Part shown: piece by piece, positions 1 to 9,024 of the stretch
How the letters are laid out: every line of letters starts with the position of its first letter
How positions within the stretch are numbered: position 1 is the stretch's first letter
From: Actinomycetota bacterium
GTDB lineage: Bacteria > Actinomycetota > Thermoleophilia > Gaiellales > Gaiellaceae
Direction: 5' to 3'
NCBI GenBank assembly: GCA_005883995.1
Contig: VAXB01000026.1
Span: 1-43,396, forward strand
DNA length: 43,396 bases
Position numbers and translations under genes: made by a program
The notes under the pieces: model-generated
Seen by the model: the letters and a program-made list of their open reading frames with translations, nothing else
Told to the model about the DNA's origin: nothing
The model's database searches: none

Positions 1-428
1 AAGCGCGCGCGGTCGGCGTTCATCATCAGTGTCGGAGCCGCGACCCCGTAGCCAAACCGGCCGTAGATCGCGGCCTCCGACGCCCAGAGGATCGCGATCG
101 GCTCGCCGCGCTCGTGGACGTCGTCCAGCTGGCGGCGCATGAACTGGGTCAGGATCCCGCGCCGGCGGTGGGTCGGGAGGACAGCCACCCACGTCACTCC
201 CGCCGCGGGAACCTCGCCGCCCGGGATCGTCAGCGTGAACGGGTACGACGCCGCCGCGCCGACCGGCGCCGCGCCGTCGTATGCAGTGAGAAAACGGTCT
301 GGGGCCATCGTCTTCGAGTGCCGCTCGAAGTCGTCGTCCAGCAACTCGTCGCCGAACCCCCTCGTGCCCGCCGCCATTCCGGTGCGAAGCTCGTCAACTG
401 ACGCCGCGAATCGGATCTCGATCGTCAT
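1..428 (-). CDS. Eis-family GNAT N-acetyltransferase, 3' part cut by window edge
   Basis: The 142 visible N-terminal codons read from an ATG at 428 and run off the left edge. The sequence carries a GNAT acetyl-CoA motif, VLPTHRRRGILTQFMRRQL, followed by the family-typical stretch with LWASEAAIYGRFGYG. That combination is characteristic of Eis-like acetyltransferases, which acetylate amines and, in mycobacteria, aminoglycosides; the substrate here cannot be told. The start lies 10 nt after the helicase stop on the same strand, so the two are probably co-transcribed. The usual second GNAT and sterol-carrier-like domains of Eis would be outside the window. Confidence 0.85.
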   Translation of the reverse strand, partial: MTIEIRFAASVDELRTGMAAGTRGFGDELLDDDFERHSKTMAPDRFLTAYDGAAPVGAAASYPFTLTIPGGEVPAAGVTWVAVLPTHRRRGILTQFMRRQLDDVHERGEPIAILWASEAAIYGRFGYGVAAPTLMMNADRAR

Positions 429-438
429 CGCGTCGAGC

Positions 439-2506
439 CTATCCGGGGATCTTTTCGAGCGGTGCGTAGTCAAGCATCAGCCGCCGCTCGCTTCCGTCGG
501 CGAACCGTACCGTCACGACGCCGCCCGCCTCGATCGCCGTCACGACTCCTTCGCCGAGCGTTTCGTGGCGTACGGAATTCCCGGTGGAAAGCGACGGCGC
601 ATCCTCGCGTGGCGCGATCTCGCGCGGTGTTCCGTAGTCGGACCACGATGTCGGCCGCAGCCGCTCGCGCTCCACGGCCGCAGGAAGCTCGTCCAGGAAG
701 CGGGACGGAAGGTTGTAGCTCCGTGCGCCCCAGAGCGAGCGCGACGAGGCGTGCGTCAGCGTGAGCAGCTCCCGCGCACGTGTCATCCCGACGTAGCAGA
801 GCCGCCGCTCTTCCTCGATCCCCTGCTCCTCGATCGAGCGCGAGTGCGGGAAGATCCCCTCCTCCATCCCGATCAGGTGTACGGCGCGGAACTCGAGCCC
901 CTTCGCGTTGTGCAACGTCATCAGCGTCACCAGGCTTTGCTCGCCGCGGATCGCGTCCTGGTCCGAATACAGCGAGATCTCCTGCAGGAAGTGCGAGAGA
1001 GAGGGCTCGTCGGCCGTCTCCTGGTACTCCCGCGCGACGCCGACCAGCTCCTGAAGGTTCTCGGCCCGTCCCTGCGCCTCGATCGTTCGCTCGGCCTCGA
1101 GCGACTCGAGGTACCCGCTCTGGTCGAGGACGCGCTCGACGAGATCCGCGAGGGGGAACTCGAGCGCTCCTGATTGCAGCGAGAGCATCATCGTCCGGAA
1201 CCCCTGAATCGCGCGGGTCGGCGCGCCCCCCACGCCCGCTTCCTCCGGGAACTCGGTCGCCTCCCACAGCGAGCGGCCCTGCGCGTCAGCCCAGGTCTGC
1301 AGCCGCGCGAGCGACGTGTCGCCGATGCCGCGCCGCGGCCGGTTTGCGATCCGCGTCAGCGAGACGGAGTCGTACGGGTTGTCGATCGCCTGGAGGTAGG
1401 CGATCACGTCCTTGATCTCGGCGCGCTCGTAGAAGCGGGGCCCGCCGATCACCTGGTACGCGATGCCCTGGCGGACGAGCACGTCCTCCAGCACCCGGCT
1501 CTGCGCGTTCGTCCGGTAGAAGACCGCGACCTCGCTGCCGTTGTAGCCCTCCTCGACGAGCGCGGCGATCTCGGCGGCGACGAAGCGCGCCTCGGCGTGC
1601 TCGTCCTCGACCTCGAGCACGCGCACCGGCTCGCCCTCGCCGAGCTCCGACCAGAGGTTCTTCGGCTTGCGCTCGCGGTTGTGCGCGATGACGGCGTTGG
1701 CCGACTGGAGGATGGTGTTGGTCGAGCGGTAGTTCTGCTCCAGCGCGATGGTGCGCGTCTCGCCGAAGTCGCGCTCGAACTCGAGGATGTTGCGAATGTC
1801 GGCTCCGCGGAAGGCGTAGATCGACTGGTCCGGGTCCCCGACAGCGCAGACGTTGCGGTGCTTTTCCGCCAGGAGCTGGAGAAGGCGGTACTGCGCGTGG
1901 TTCGTGTCCTGGTACTCGTCGACGAGGATGTAGCGGAACGCCTTCTGCCAGCGCCCGCCGCTGGTACAGCTGGTACGCGTCCGCGACCGTCTGGTCGTAG
2001 AACGACTGGACGCGGTTCGAATACTCGTCGGGCGAGACGAGCTGGTTCTTCGCATTCGAGATCTGCGAGTGAATCCCGCGGGGCGTGAATCGCTTCGGAT
2101 CGCGCTCGAGCTCCTCGAGGCACTGCTTGACGAGCCGGACCTGGTCGGCCTGGTCGTAGATCGTGAAATTCGAGCGGTAGCCGAGCCGCTGCGCCTCGCG
2201 ACGGAGGATCCGGCCGCACGCCGCGTGGAACGTCAGCACCCAGAGGCCGCGTGCGCCGCGGCCGAGCAGGTGCTCGAGGCGCTCGCGCATCTCGCCCGCG
2301 GCCTTGTTCGTGAACGTGATCGCGAGGATCTCGTTCGGCTTCGCGCCGACGGCGTTGATCAGGTGCGCGACGCGGTACGTCAGGACGCGCGTCTTGCCGG
2401 AGCCCGCCCCGGCGATCACGAGCAGCGGCCCCTCCGTCGCGAGCACGGCCTCGCGTTGGGCGGGATTGAGGTCGGCGAGGTACTGCTCTGGCGAGGCGAC
2501 GGCCAT
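439..2506 (-). pseudogene. pcrA: PcrA/UvrD-type SF1 DNA helicase, broken by an internal deletion and frameshift
   Basis: The ATG at 2506 opens a classic superfamily 1A 3'-5' helicase used in repair and replication restart. The first frame holds Q-motif-like LNPAQREAV, Walker A AGAGSGKTR, and runs to VADAYQLYQRR near 1955. The second frame resumes at RWQKAFRYILVDEYQDTN (motif II), then GDPDQSIYAFRGA (III), TLHNAKGLEF (V) and CYVGMTRAREL (VI), and ends at 439. Compared with PcrA, about 28 residues of domain 1A (the conserved 'MDFDDL' segment) are missing and the frame shifts at 1953-1960. I estimate a loss of about 83 nt. All other motifs are intact, so the lesion is either very recent or a sequence error. 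A C-terminal Tudor-like tail (GEGVVTAIEAGGVVTVRF) is present. As written, the gene would give a truncated protein. Confidence 0.93.
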
Positions 2507-2609
2507 CCGACCGATGCTAGCCGCCGCCCCCGCCGGGGTTCGAGCCGCCGTCCCCGTCGTCGATCGCAGGCGCGCGCCGCTCTCGCTCTTCCATAGGCTT
2601 CGGCCTTCC

Positions 2610-3548
2610 GTGCGCGTGGCGTTGATGATCGAAGGCCAGGAAGGGGTCACCTGGGACGACTGGGTGGCGCTCGCAGAGACGTGCGAGGCGAACGGAGTCG
2701 AGGCGCTGTTCCGGTCGGACCACTACGTCTCCGGCATCGACGAGTCGCGGCCGGTGCTCGACGCGTGGGCGACGATCTCCGGCCTCGCGGCGAGGACGTC
2801 GAGGCTCGAGCTCGGGACGCTCGTCTCTCCGGCGACCTTTCGGAACCCGGCCGTTCTGGCGCGCTCGGCCGCGACCGCCGACGAGATCTCCGAGGGACGC
2901 GTCACGCTCGGCCTCGGAGCCGGCTGGATGGAGCGCGAGCACGACGCCTACGGACTCGAGTTCTCGACGGCGGGCGAACGCGTCGCGCGCTTCGCGGAGC
3001 AGCTCGAGATCGCTCACCGCCTGTTCCGCGAGGACCGGGTCGACCACGAGGGGCGCTTCTACCGCCTGCACGACGCGCCGGGGCTGCACCGGCCGAACCT
3101 GAACCTGCTGGTCGGCGGCAGCGCGCTCCCCGGAACGGTCGCGCCCGCGGTGCGCTTCGCCGACGAGTACAACACGCTCTTCGCCACGATCGACGAGGTG
3201 CGCGAACGCAAGGGCCGTCTCGACGCAGCGTGCGAGCAGGCAGGGCGTGACCCTGCGACGCTGCGCTACTCGTTGATGGCGCCATGCGTCATCGGCGTCG
3301 ATGACGCGGCAGTACGCGCGTCGGCCGCGCGGATCGGCGAGCGGTTCGGACGCGATCCTGCGAACGTGCTCGAACGCTACGGCGAGCGGGGCCCCGTCGG
3401 AACGCCTGAACAGGTCGTGGAGCACCTCCGCAAGATCGAGGCGATCGGCTACGACCGCGTGATGCTCCAGCACCTCGTGCACTCCGACCTCGAGACGGTC
3501 GAGTTGATCGGCCGCGAGATCGCACCGGCGCTCGCGCGCGGCGCCTGA
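2610..3548 (+). CDS. LLM-class, probably F420-dependent, oxidoreductase
   Basis: A 312-residue luciferase-like (TIM-barrel) protein. The start is the GTG at 2610, giving MRVALMIEGQEGVTW, the normal N terminus of the family. Typical landmarks are FRSDHY near residue 33, LELGTLVSPATFRNPAVLAR, the LGLGAGWMEREHDAYG loop, and C-terminal GTPEQVVEHLRKIEAIGYDR. Actinobacterial members of this group usually use coenzyme F420, sometimes FMN; the substrate is unknown. It is transcribed divergently from the helicase, with 103 nt between the starts, and is followed after 2 nt by lepB, so the two probably share a transcript. Confidence 0.9.
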   Translation: MRVALMIEGQEGVTWDDWVALAETCEANGVEALFRSDHYVSGIDESRPVLDAWATISGLAARTSRLELGTLVSPATFRNPAVLARSAATADEISEGRVTLGLGAGWMEREHDAYGLEFSTAGERVARFAEQLEIAHRLFREDRVDHEGRFYRLHDAPGLHRPNLNLLVGGSALPGTVAPAVRFADEYNTLFATIDEVRERKGRLDAACEQAGRDPATLRYSLMAPCVIGVDDAAVRASAARIGERFGRDPANVLERYGERGPVGTPEQVVEHLRKIEAIGYDRVMLQHLVHSDLETVELIGREIAPALARGA

Positions 3549-3550
3549 CC

Positions 3551-4177
3551 GTGCGCGGGCCGCTCGAGCGCCTCTTCCCGAACCTCTCACGCCGGCAGCG
3601 AAGCGCGATCGACTGGATCGTGACGATCGTCGCCGCGGTCGCGATCGTCCTCGTCGTGAAAGCGTGGATCGTCAACCCGTACCGGATCCCGTCGTCCTCG
3701 ATGGAGCCCACGCTGCATTGCGCTCGACCGGCGCTCGGGTGCGCGGCGGGCAGCTCGGACCGGATCCTCGCGAATCGCTTCATCTACCACTTCCGCTCGC
3801 CGAAGCGCGGCGAGATCGTCGTCTTCAACCCGCCGCCGCGGTCGAAGCTCGAATGCCCGGGCGGGGGCGGCGTCTACGTGAAGCGGATCATCGGCGTGCC
3901 CGGCGACCGCTGGGAGGAACGGAAGGGCTACGTCTACGTCGACGGCAAGCGGCTGAACGAGCCGTACGTGCAGCCCGCCCGTCGCGACCACCGCTCGGTC
4001 ATCCTCAACCAGATCCTTCCGGGGGCGACCGTCGTGCCCAAGGACGACTACATCATGATGGGCGACAACCGCAGCCAGTCGTGCGACTCCCGCGACTGGG
4101 GGTTCGTGCCGCGGAAGAACATCATCGGCGAGGTCTTCCTCACCTACTGGCCGCTCGGTCGGATCGCAACGCACTGA
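3551..4177 (+). CDS. lepB: Signal peptidase I
   Basis: A 208-residue S26 signal peptidase that removes signal peptides from exported proteins at the outer face of the membrane. One N-terminal transmembrane helix (about residues 20-40) is followed by the catalytic serine motif PSSSMEPTL (Ser about 50). The catalytic lysine is in YVKRIIGVPGD (about 111), and the conserved box MGDNRSQSCDSRDWG follows. The GTG start at 3551 lies two bases after the oxidoreductase stop. The extra cysteines near HCARPALGCAAG lie between the Ser and Lys boxes and could form a disulfide; this is inference. Confidence 0.95.
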   Translation: MRGPLERLFPNLSRRQRSAIDWIVTIVAAVAIVLVVKAWIVNPYRIPSSSMEPTLHCARPALGCAAGSSDRILANRFIYHFRSPKRGEIVVFNPPPRSKLECPGGGGVYVKRIIGVPGDRWEERKGYVYVDGKRLNEPYVQPARRDHRSVILNQILPGATVVPKDDYIMMGDNRSQSCDSRDWGFVPRKNIIGEVFLTYWPLGRIATH

Positions 4178-4189
4178 CCCGGGAAAACA

Positions 4190-4215
4190 GAGAGCCCCGC
4201 TTGCGCGGGGCTCTC
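4190..4215. terminator. Intrinsic terminator hairpin between convergent genes
   Basis: A perfect 11-bp stem (GAGAGCCCCGC pairing with GCGGGGCTCTC) has a 4-nt loop. On the minus strand it is followed by CTGTTTT, a short T tract, so it best fits termination of the DUF6458 gene at 4238-4456. It also lies 13 nt after lepB and may block both transcripts. Confidence 0.85.
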
Positions 4216-4237
4216 CCGAACGGAGGTGCTTTTCGGC

Positions 4238-4456
4238 CTAGTAGTCCTCGCGGATGACTTCACGCCGCCGGCCGGCAGGCCCGCCGACGCCGCCCCAGCT
4301 CGACCAGAAGATCAGCGACAGCAGCGCGCCGATCGCGCCGACGATCAGCAGGATGTAGCCGATCGTGTGCAGGTTGAAGCCGCTCGTCGAAACGTGCACG
4401 GCCCACGCGAGGATCGCGCCGACTGCAATTAGAAGGATGCTTACTCCCATACCCAT
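4238..4456 (-). CDS. Small two-helix membrane protein, DUF6458-like
   Basis: A 72-residue protein starting MGMGVSILLIAVGAIL. There are two predicted membrane helices (about residues 4-20 and 31-50) and a basic, then acidic, soluble tail (GGPAGRRREVIREDY). It resembles the actinobacterial DUF6458 family, whose function is unknown. The ATG at 4456 is preceded by a good ribosome-binding site (GAAAGGAG, 10 nt upstream). A second ATG at 4450 is possible. The 5' untranslated region holds a small hairpin (4486-4501). Confidence 0.8.
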   Translation of the reverse strand: MGMGVSILLIAVGAILAWAVHVSTSGFNLHTIGYILLIVGAIGALLSLIFWSSWGGVGGPAGRRREVIREDY

Positions 4457-4539
4457 GTGTTGTCGTCTCCTTTCGTACCCAGCGCAGAGGGTTCGCCCTC
4501 TATGCAGGAAAAACGTGGAACGACGCCGATCGGATACGG

Positions 4540-6123
4540 CTAAACCGCGCCTGCGCGAGCCAGGTCGAGCGTACGCGAGGAGCGGAATCGCTCGAGGAAG
4601 CGGCGGTCGTGGGTGACGAGGACGACCGTTCCGTCGTAGCCGTCGAGCGCGCGTTCGAGCTCTTCGATCGCGGCGATGTCGAGATGGTTCGTCGGCTCGT
4701 CGAGCACGAGGCAGTTGACGCCGCGTGCGGCGAGAAGTGCGAGCACCGCGCGCGTCCGCTCGCCGGGTGATAGCGACTCCGGCCGGCGCAGGACGTCGTC
4801 GGCGCCGAGGCCGAACTTCGCCAGCAGCGTGCGCGCCGTCTCCGGCTCCGAGCCGGCACCGTCGACGAACGCTGCGAGGAGCGTTCGCCCGACGAAATCG
4901 GTCCGCACCTGCCGAAGCTCGCCGAGGGTCGTGCCGGGGCCGACCCACCGCTCGCCGTGCTCCAGCGGCAGACGCCCCATTAGCGCGTCGATCAGCGTCG
5001 TCTTGCCGCTCCCGTTCGGGCCGGTCACGGCGAGGCGATCCCCCCAGCCGAGGTCGAGATCCATCGGCCCGAGGACGAACGAGCCACGGCGCACGATCGC
5101 GTCATGGAGCCGGACGACGATGTCGCCTGCACGGCGCCCGCTTCCGAGGCCGAGCCGGAGCTCCCACGGCTCGTAGGGCTTCTCCGCAGCGCCGAGCCGG
5201 TCGATTCGTCCGCCGATCGCACTCTTGACGTCCTTCGTCTTCTTCTTCTTACGGCCCTGCCCATAGCCGCGACGCTCCCAGTCCTGCATCCGGTGCAGCT
5301 GCGTCTCGAGCCGCTGTTTCTCCTCGGCGTACGCGCCGTAGGCCTCGTACTGCTGCGCGCGCGCAAGCTCGCGCGCGCGTTCGTACTCGCTCCAGCTGCC
5401 CGCGTACTCGCGCGCGCCGCGTTTCCATTCGTCGAGCTCGACAACGCGGTTGACCGTCCGGTCGAGGAACTCGCGGTCGTGCGAGACGATCACCGCCGCG
5501 CCCGGCAGCTCGCGGACGAACCGCTCGAGCCGCGCGAGCCCGTCGTAGTCGAGATCGTTCGTCGGCTCGTCGAGCAGAAAAACGTCGAAGCGGGCGAGCA
5601 GAATCGCCGCGAGCTGCACGCGCGCCGTCTCGCCGCCGGACAGCGCGCGCAGCGGCGTGTCGAGCGGCGCGCGAAGGCCGACGTCGGCGCACACGGCCGA
5701 GGCGCGTGCCTCGAGGTCCGTTCCGCCGAGGTCGAGGAACTGTTCGAGTGCCGAAGCATGGACGTCGACGGCGGACCGGTCCGACTCGAGCCTCGTCGTC
5801 AGCAGATCGAGCCGCGCCGACGCCGCCGCGACGCCCGTTCGCCGCGCGAGCGATTCCCAGATCGTCTCGGACGCGTCGACGTCACGCTCCTGCGGCAGAT
5901 AGCCGACGGCAAGCTCCGGCGGCGATCGCCGGACGTTGCCGACGTCCGGCTCGTCCCGGCCCGCGAGGACTCGGAGCAGCGTCGACTTGCCGACGCCGTT
6001 CGGCCCGACGAGCCCGATCCGGGCGCCGGGCGCGACGACGAGCGTCACGTCGGCCAGGACGAGCTGTGCCCCGTGGTGCTTCGTGATGTTCGCGGCGACG
6101 AGCGTGCCGGACGATGGTGGCAA
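4540..6123 (-). CDS. ABC-F ATPase (ribosome-associated, duplicated ATP-binding cassette)
   Basis: A 527-residue soluble protein with two ABC domains and no membrane segments, as in ABC-F translation factors and ribosome-protection proteins. Domain 1 has GPNGVGKST, LSGGE and FLLDEPTNDLD; domain 2 has GPNGSGKTT, LSPGE and LVLDEPTNHLD. The linker (about residues 230-300) is charged and helical and carries a run of lysines (RKKKKTKDVK). I take the TTG at 6123 as start because GGAGG sits 6 nt upstream and the protein then begins LPPSSGTLVAANITK, just ahead of the first beta strand. ABC-F proteins remodel the ribosomal E/P site. Whether this one gives drug resistance or is housekeeping (Ettα- or Uup-like) cannot be told here. 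Confidence 0.92.
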   Translation of the reverse strand: MPPSSGTLVAANITKHHGAQLVLADVTLVVAPGARIGLVGPNGVGKSTLLRVLAGRDEPDVGNVRRSPPELAVGYLPQERDVDASETIWESLARRTGVAAASARLDLLTTRLESDRSAVDVHASALEQFLDLGGTDLEARASAVCADVGLRAPLDTPLRALSGGETARVQLAAILLARFDVFLLDEPTNDLDYDGLARLERFVRELPGAAVIVSHDREFLDRTVNRVVELDEWKRGAREYAGSWSEYERARELARAQQYEAYGAYAEEKQRLETQLHRMQDWERRGYGQGRKKKKTKDVKSAIGGRIDRLGAAEKPYEPWELRLGLGSGRRAGDIVVRLHDAIVRRGSFVLGPMDLDLGWGDRLAVTGPNGSGKTTLIDALMGRLPLEHGERWVGPGTTLGELRQVRTDFVGRTLLAAFVDGAGSEPETARTLLAKFGLGADDVLRRPESLSPGERTRAVLALLAARGVNCLVLDEPTNHLDIAAIEELERALDGYDGTVVLVTHDRRFLERFRSSRTLDLARAGAV

Positions 6124-6139
6124 GACGGACCTCCTACGA

Positions 6140-6155
6140 GCGGGAGACACACGCG
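6140..6155 (-). promoter_or_regulatory. Hairpin in the leader of the ABC-F gene
   Basis: The 106-nt gap between the toroid gene stop and the ABC-F TTG start contains ACACGC-GGT-GCGTGT (about 6146-6160) and, nearer the toroid gene, GGCGC-CGGA-GCGCC. Neither is followed by a T tract. Leader hairpins are common ahead of antibiotic-induced ABC-F genes, but nothing here shows attenuation. The positions given are approximate. Confidence 0.25.
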
Positions 6156-6228
6156 GTGCGTGTGCAAACGGCGCGGATATGAGCTCGTCAGTCCGTCATA
6201 CGACGGCGCCGGAGCGCCGCCGGCCATG

Positions 6229-6999
6229 CTAACGAATCGGAAACGATCGACGAGCGAGCGCGGGCAGCACCTGGGACGTGACCCATACGGGGGTGACGGC
6301 GTACCGCGCGCTGTAGCGGTAGCTGCCGTCGGCGCGCCGCAACCGCCCCAGGTACCGGTACGCCGCGCTGCCGGGGCGCTTGCCCGCGGCGAGGAACGCC
6401 TGGATCGCCCACGCCGACGACTGGGCGTCGGACCCGCGGCCGGCGGTCAGCTCGAACCCGCCGTCTTTGTTTTGGCGGTGGCGGAGGTACACGAGCGCCC
6501 GCCGGATCGGCAGGCCCGCCACGCGCGCAGCCCGCAACGCCTGCACGACGGCCGCGGTGTCGTTCGAATCCGGCGCCACGCCCGCAGCCCACCCCCAGCC
6601 GCCGCCGGGCGACTGGTGCGCGAGGAGGAACCTGACCGTCGTTCGCGGCAGCGGACGCCGGGCGCCCGCGAGCGCGAGAAGCTTCCAGGCGGCAGCGTTG
6701 ACCGCACCGCCCCCCGAGATGCGCTCGACGCGCGCCAGCAGCGCATCGGACGCATGGACTTCCGCCAACGCGCCGAGCGCGATCGCAGTGGGCGTCTGCA
6801 GCGCGTCCTCGTGGGCCCGGAGGTACGAATCGTCGACCGTCGCGCCGCTCGCGCGCAGACCGAGCAATGCCCACGCGGTGAGCGTGACGTCCGGTGTCCC
6901 GCCCGTCTCCGCAAACGCACCCGACGGCAAGTGGTGCGACGCGACGAATTGCTGCGGCGTCACGACCAGCGCTGCGGCTGCGGCGAACTCCGCGATCAC
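6229..6999 (-). CDS. Alpha/alpha-toroid (prenyltransferase/squalene-cyclase-like repeat) protein of a cobalamin-uptake operon
   Basis: A 256-residue protein built of repeating helical-barrel motifs with glycine-rich turns: GGWGWAAGVAPDSNDTAAVV, DGGFELTAGRGSDAQSSAWA and DGSYRYSARYAVTPVWV. This is the fold of terpene cyclases and of the large domain of intrinsic factor and transcobalamin. There is no DXDD catalytic motif, so a cyclase role is unlikely. The GTG start at 6999 overlaps the S-component TGA (GTGA), tying it to the ECF operon. The N terminus (MIAEFAAAAALVV) is weakly hydrophobic and lacks a basic n-region, so export is uncertain. I infer that it binds or captures cobalamin together with the two DUF4430 proteins. 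Confidence 0.8.
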   Translation of the reverse strand: MIAEFAAAAALVVTPQQFVASHHLPSGAFAETGGTPDVTLTAWALLGLRASGATVDDSYLRAHEDALQTPTAIALGALAEVHASDALLARVERISGGGAVNAAAWKLLALAGARRPLPRTTVRFLLAHQSPGGGWGWAAGVAPDSNDTAAVVQALRAARVAGLPIRRALVYLRHRQNKDGGFELTAGRGSDAQSSAWAIQAFLAAGKRPGSAAYRYLGRLRRADGSYRYSARYAVTPVWVTSQVLPALARRSFPIR

Positions 7000-7670
7000 A
7001 CCCAGACTACCTCCGCGCGAAGGCGACGCCCGAAGCGCTCGAGCAGGCGTAGCAGTTCCGGGCCGGCGACGAGCGCGAAGACAACGTTGCCGACCGCGTG
7101 CGACACGTCGAACGGGAATCCGCGCACCTCGTTCGCGACGAACGTCGCCCAGGTGTGCTGCTCGTAGTAGGCCGACCAGCTCCAGATGTCCATCCCGGCG
7201 CTGAACGCGAGACCGAGGAGGCCCAACACAGCTGCGAACACGAGCCGACGGCGCAGGAGCGGCGCGAGCGCTGCGCCGATCGCGCCGCACGTGCCCCAAG
7301 CGAGCATCTGCCACAGCGTCCACGGGCCTTGCCCGAGCGCAAAGTTCGACACGAACGGCGCGACGAGCCCGACGCCGACGCCGGCGCGGACGCCGAGCGC
7401 CGCACCGGTCGCAACGGTGATCAGCGTGACCGGCTGCACGCCGGGCACCGGATGGAGGATGACATGGCCCACGGCGGCCACGGCGCCGAGCGTGGCGACG
7501 ACCGCGACCTCCTTCGCGCGATCGGGCCCGTGCTCGAGCCAGGCGAGCCCGCCTGCGACTATGGCGAGGGCCGCGAGGAGCATTGGCAGCGCGATCGCAT
7601 GCGGGTTCGCCGTGGCCACGCCGACCGCTGCGGCGGCAAGCGCGACGGCGGCGAGGGCCGCGTTACGCAT
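6996..7670 (-). CDS. ECF transporter substrate-binding S component, probably for cobalamin or a precursor
   Basis: A 224-residue integral membrane protein with about six hydrophobic helices. It has the FALGQGPWTLWQMLAWG segment and small-residue-rich helices typical of ECF S components. The ATG at 7670 overlaps the end of the ATPase gene by 8 nt, and its TGA overlaps the toroid gene start. Known ECF systems pair an S component with EcfT and EcfA, and all three are adjacent here. Cobalamin specificity is inferred from the riboswitch at the head of the operon and the neighbouring DUF4430 genes, not from a substrate motif. Confidence 0.85.
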   Translation of the reverse strand: MRNAALAAVALAAAAVGVATANPHAIALPMLLAALAIVAGGLAWLEHGPDRAKEVAVVATLGAVAAVGHVILHPVPGVQPVTLITVATGAALGVRAGVGVGLVAPFVSNFALGQGPWTLWQMLAWGTCGAIGAALAPLLRRRLVFAAVLGLLGLAFSAGMDIWSWSAYYEQHTWATFVANEVRGFPFDVSHAVGNVVFALVAGPELLRLLERFGRRLRAEVVWV

Positions 7671-9024
7671 GGACGAGCTCCGCCGCGGCTCCAAGCTCGA
7701 TTCTGCGGTCTGCGACCGCGTGGGCGAAGCCGAGGTCGTGTGTGACGACGAGCGTCGCGCGTTCGTGCGCCTGTGCGCGCAGGAATGCGGCGAGCGCCTG
7801 CTTGCGCTCCGGATCGGCGCCCTTTGTCGGCTCGTCGAGGACGAGCAGATCGGGCTCGGGCGCGAGGACCGCGGCGAGAGCGAGCCGCTCACGCTCGCCG
7901 CTCGAGAGGTCATGCGGATGACGCTCCACGGCGCTGCCAAGGCCGACGCTCTCGAGTGCAGCGCGGGCGCGCCGCCGGTCGCCGCGGATGGCGAGGGCGA
8001 CTTCGTCCTCCGCACGGTCTCGGACAGAATGGCGCCCGGCGTCCTGCAGCAGCATCGTCGCCCGTCCGCGCCGCGTCACGGTCCCGCGCTGCGGCTCGAG
8101 CAGCCCCGCACAGAGCTTGGCGATCGTGGTCTTGCCGCTCCCGTTCGGTCCGAGCAGCGCGACGATCTCGCCGCTCCGGAGCTCGAGGTCGAAGCCGTCG
8201 ACGGCCGGAACGTCGCGGTACGCGTAGGAGGCGGCCCGGAGCGAGCAGACGACGTCGCCCGGCGACGGCGAGCCCGACGGCGGCTCCGGAGTCGCCACGT
8301 ATGCAGGACGATGTCGCTCGAGCCACGCAACAGCGTCCTCCACTCGGGCGTCGCACACGACGCGGCCGCCGTCGACGAAGAGGACACGGTCGGCGTGCTC
8401 GAGCGCATTCGCGGGACGCTGCTCCGACAGGACGACTGCGAGACCGTGATCGTGCGCCTGCCGCGTTGCGAGGTCGAGCAGCTCGCCTGCGGCGTCGGGA
8501 TCGAGTTGCGACGTCGGCTCGTCGAGGACGAGCAGCGTCGGCTCGAGGGCGAGCGCCCCTGCGAGGCACACGCGCTGCAGCTCGCCGCCGGAGAGATCGT
8601 GCACCCGTCGTCCGGCCAGGTGCGCGACGCCGAGCGCGTCCAGTGCGGCGTGGGTGCGCGCGCGGATCGCGTTTGCCGGGGCGCCTGTGTTCTCGAGCCC
8701 GAAGGCGACCTCTCCGTCGACGCGCTCGCGGACGAGCTGCTCCTCGGGATCCTGGAACACGTAGGCGATCGCACCCGCAAGCTCCGACGGCCGGTGACGC
8801 CGCGTATCGGCGCCGCCGAGCTCGACGCGGCCCGCGAACGTGCCGCCGTGGAAGTGAGGCACTAGGCCGCCGAGCGCCCTGAGCAGCGTCGACTTGCCCG
8901 ATCCCGACGGCCCGAGAACGAGCACGACCTCTCCCGCCTCGAACTCGAGCGATACGTCCGCAAGCGCCGGCCGCGCGGGGCCCGGATACGTGAACGACAA
9001 ACCGTCGACACGCGCTACAGCCAC
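7663..9024 (-). CDS. ecfA: ECF transporter energising ATPase, two fused ABC domains
   Basis: A 453-residue fusion of two ECF-type nucleotide-binding domains. Domain 1 carries [14 protein letters not shown] and LLVLDEPTSQLDPD; domain 2 carries GPNGSGKTT, LSSGE and LLVLDEPTKGADPE. The H-loop histidine expected after Walker B is replaced in domain 1 (VVLSEQRPA), while domain 2 keeps it (LVVTHDLGF), so one ATP site may be weakened. The start is the GTG at 9024, which overlaps the last 10 nt of ecfT. The stop overlaps the S-component start. It would drive transport through EcfT. Confidence 0.93.
   Translation of the reverse strand: MAVARVDGLSFTYPGPARPALADVSLEFEAGEVVLVLGPSGSGKSTLLRALGGLVPHFHGGTFAGRVELGGADTRRHRPSELAGAIAYVFQDPEEQLVRERVDGEVAFGLENTGAPANAIRARTHAALDALGVAHLAGRRVHDLSGGELQRVCLAGALALEPTLLVLDEPTSQLDPDAAGELLDLATRQAHDHGLAVVLSEQRPANALEHADRVLFVDGGRVVCDARVEDAVAWLERHRPAYVATPEPPSGSPSPGDVVCSLRAASYAYRDVPAVDGFDLELRSGEIVALLGPNGSGKTTIAKLCAGLLEPQRGTVTRRGRATMLLQDAGRHSVRDRAEDEVALAIRGDRRRARAALESVGLGSAVERHPHDLSSGERERLALAAVLAPEPDLLVLDEPTKGADPERKQALAAFLRAQAHERATLVVTHDLGFAHAVADRRIELGAAAELVHA

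Noticed and set aside
6229-6999. Terpene or squalene cyclase
   Set aside because: There is no DXDD motif, the protein is too short, and it is embedded in a B12 transporter operon.
5104-8865. Long plus-strand open frames opposite the ABC-F and ECF genes
   Set aside because: They are Arg/Ala-rich frames with no recognisable motifs, opposite strongly conserved genes; long shadow frames are expected at this GC content.
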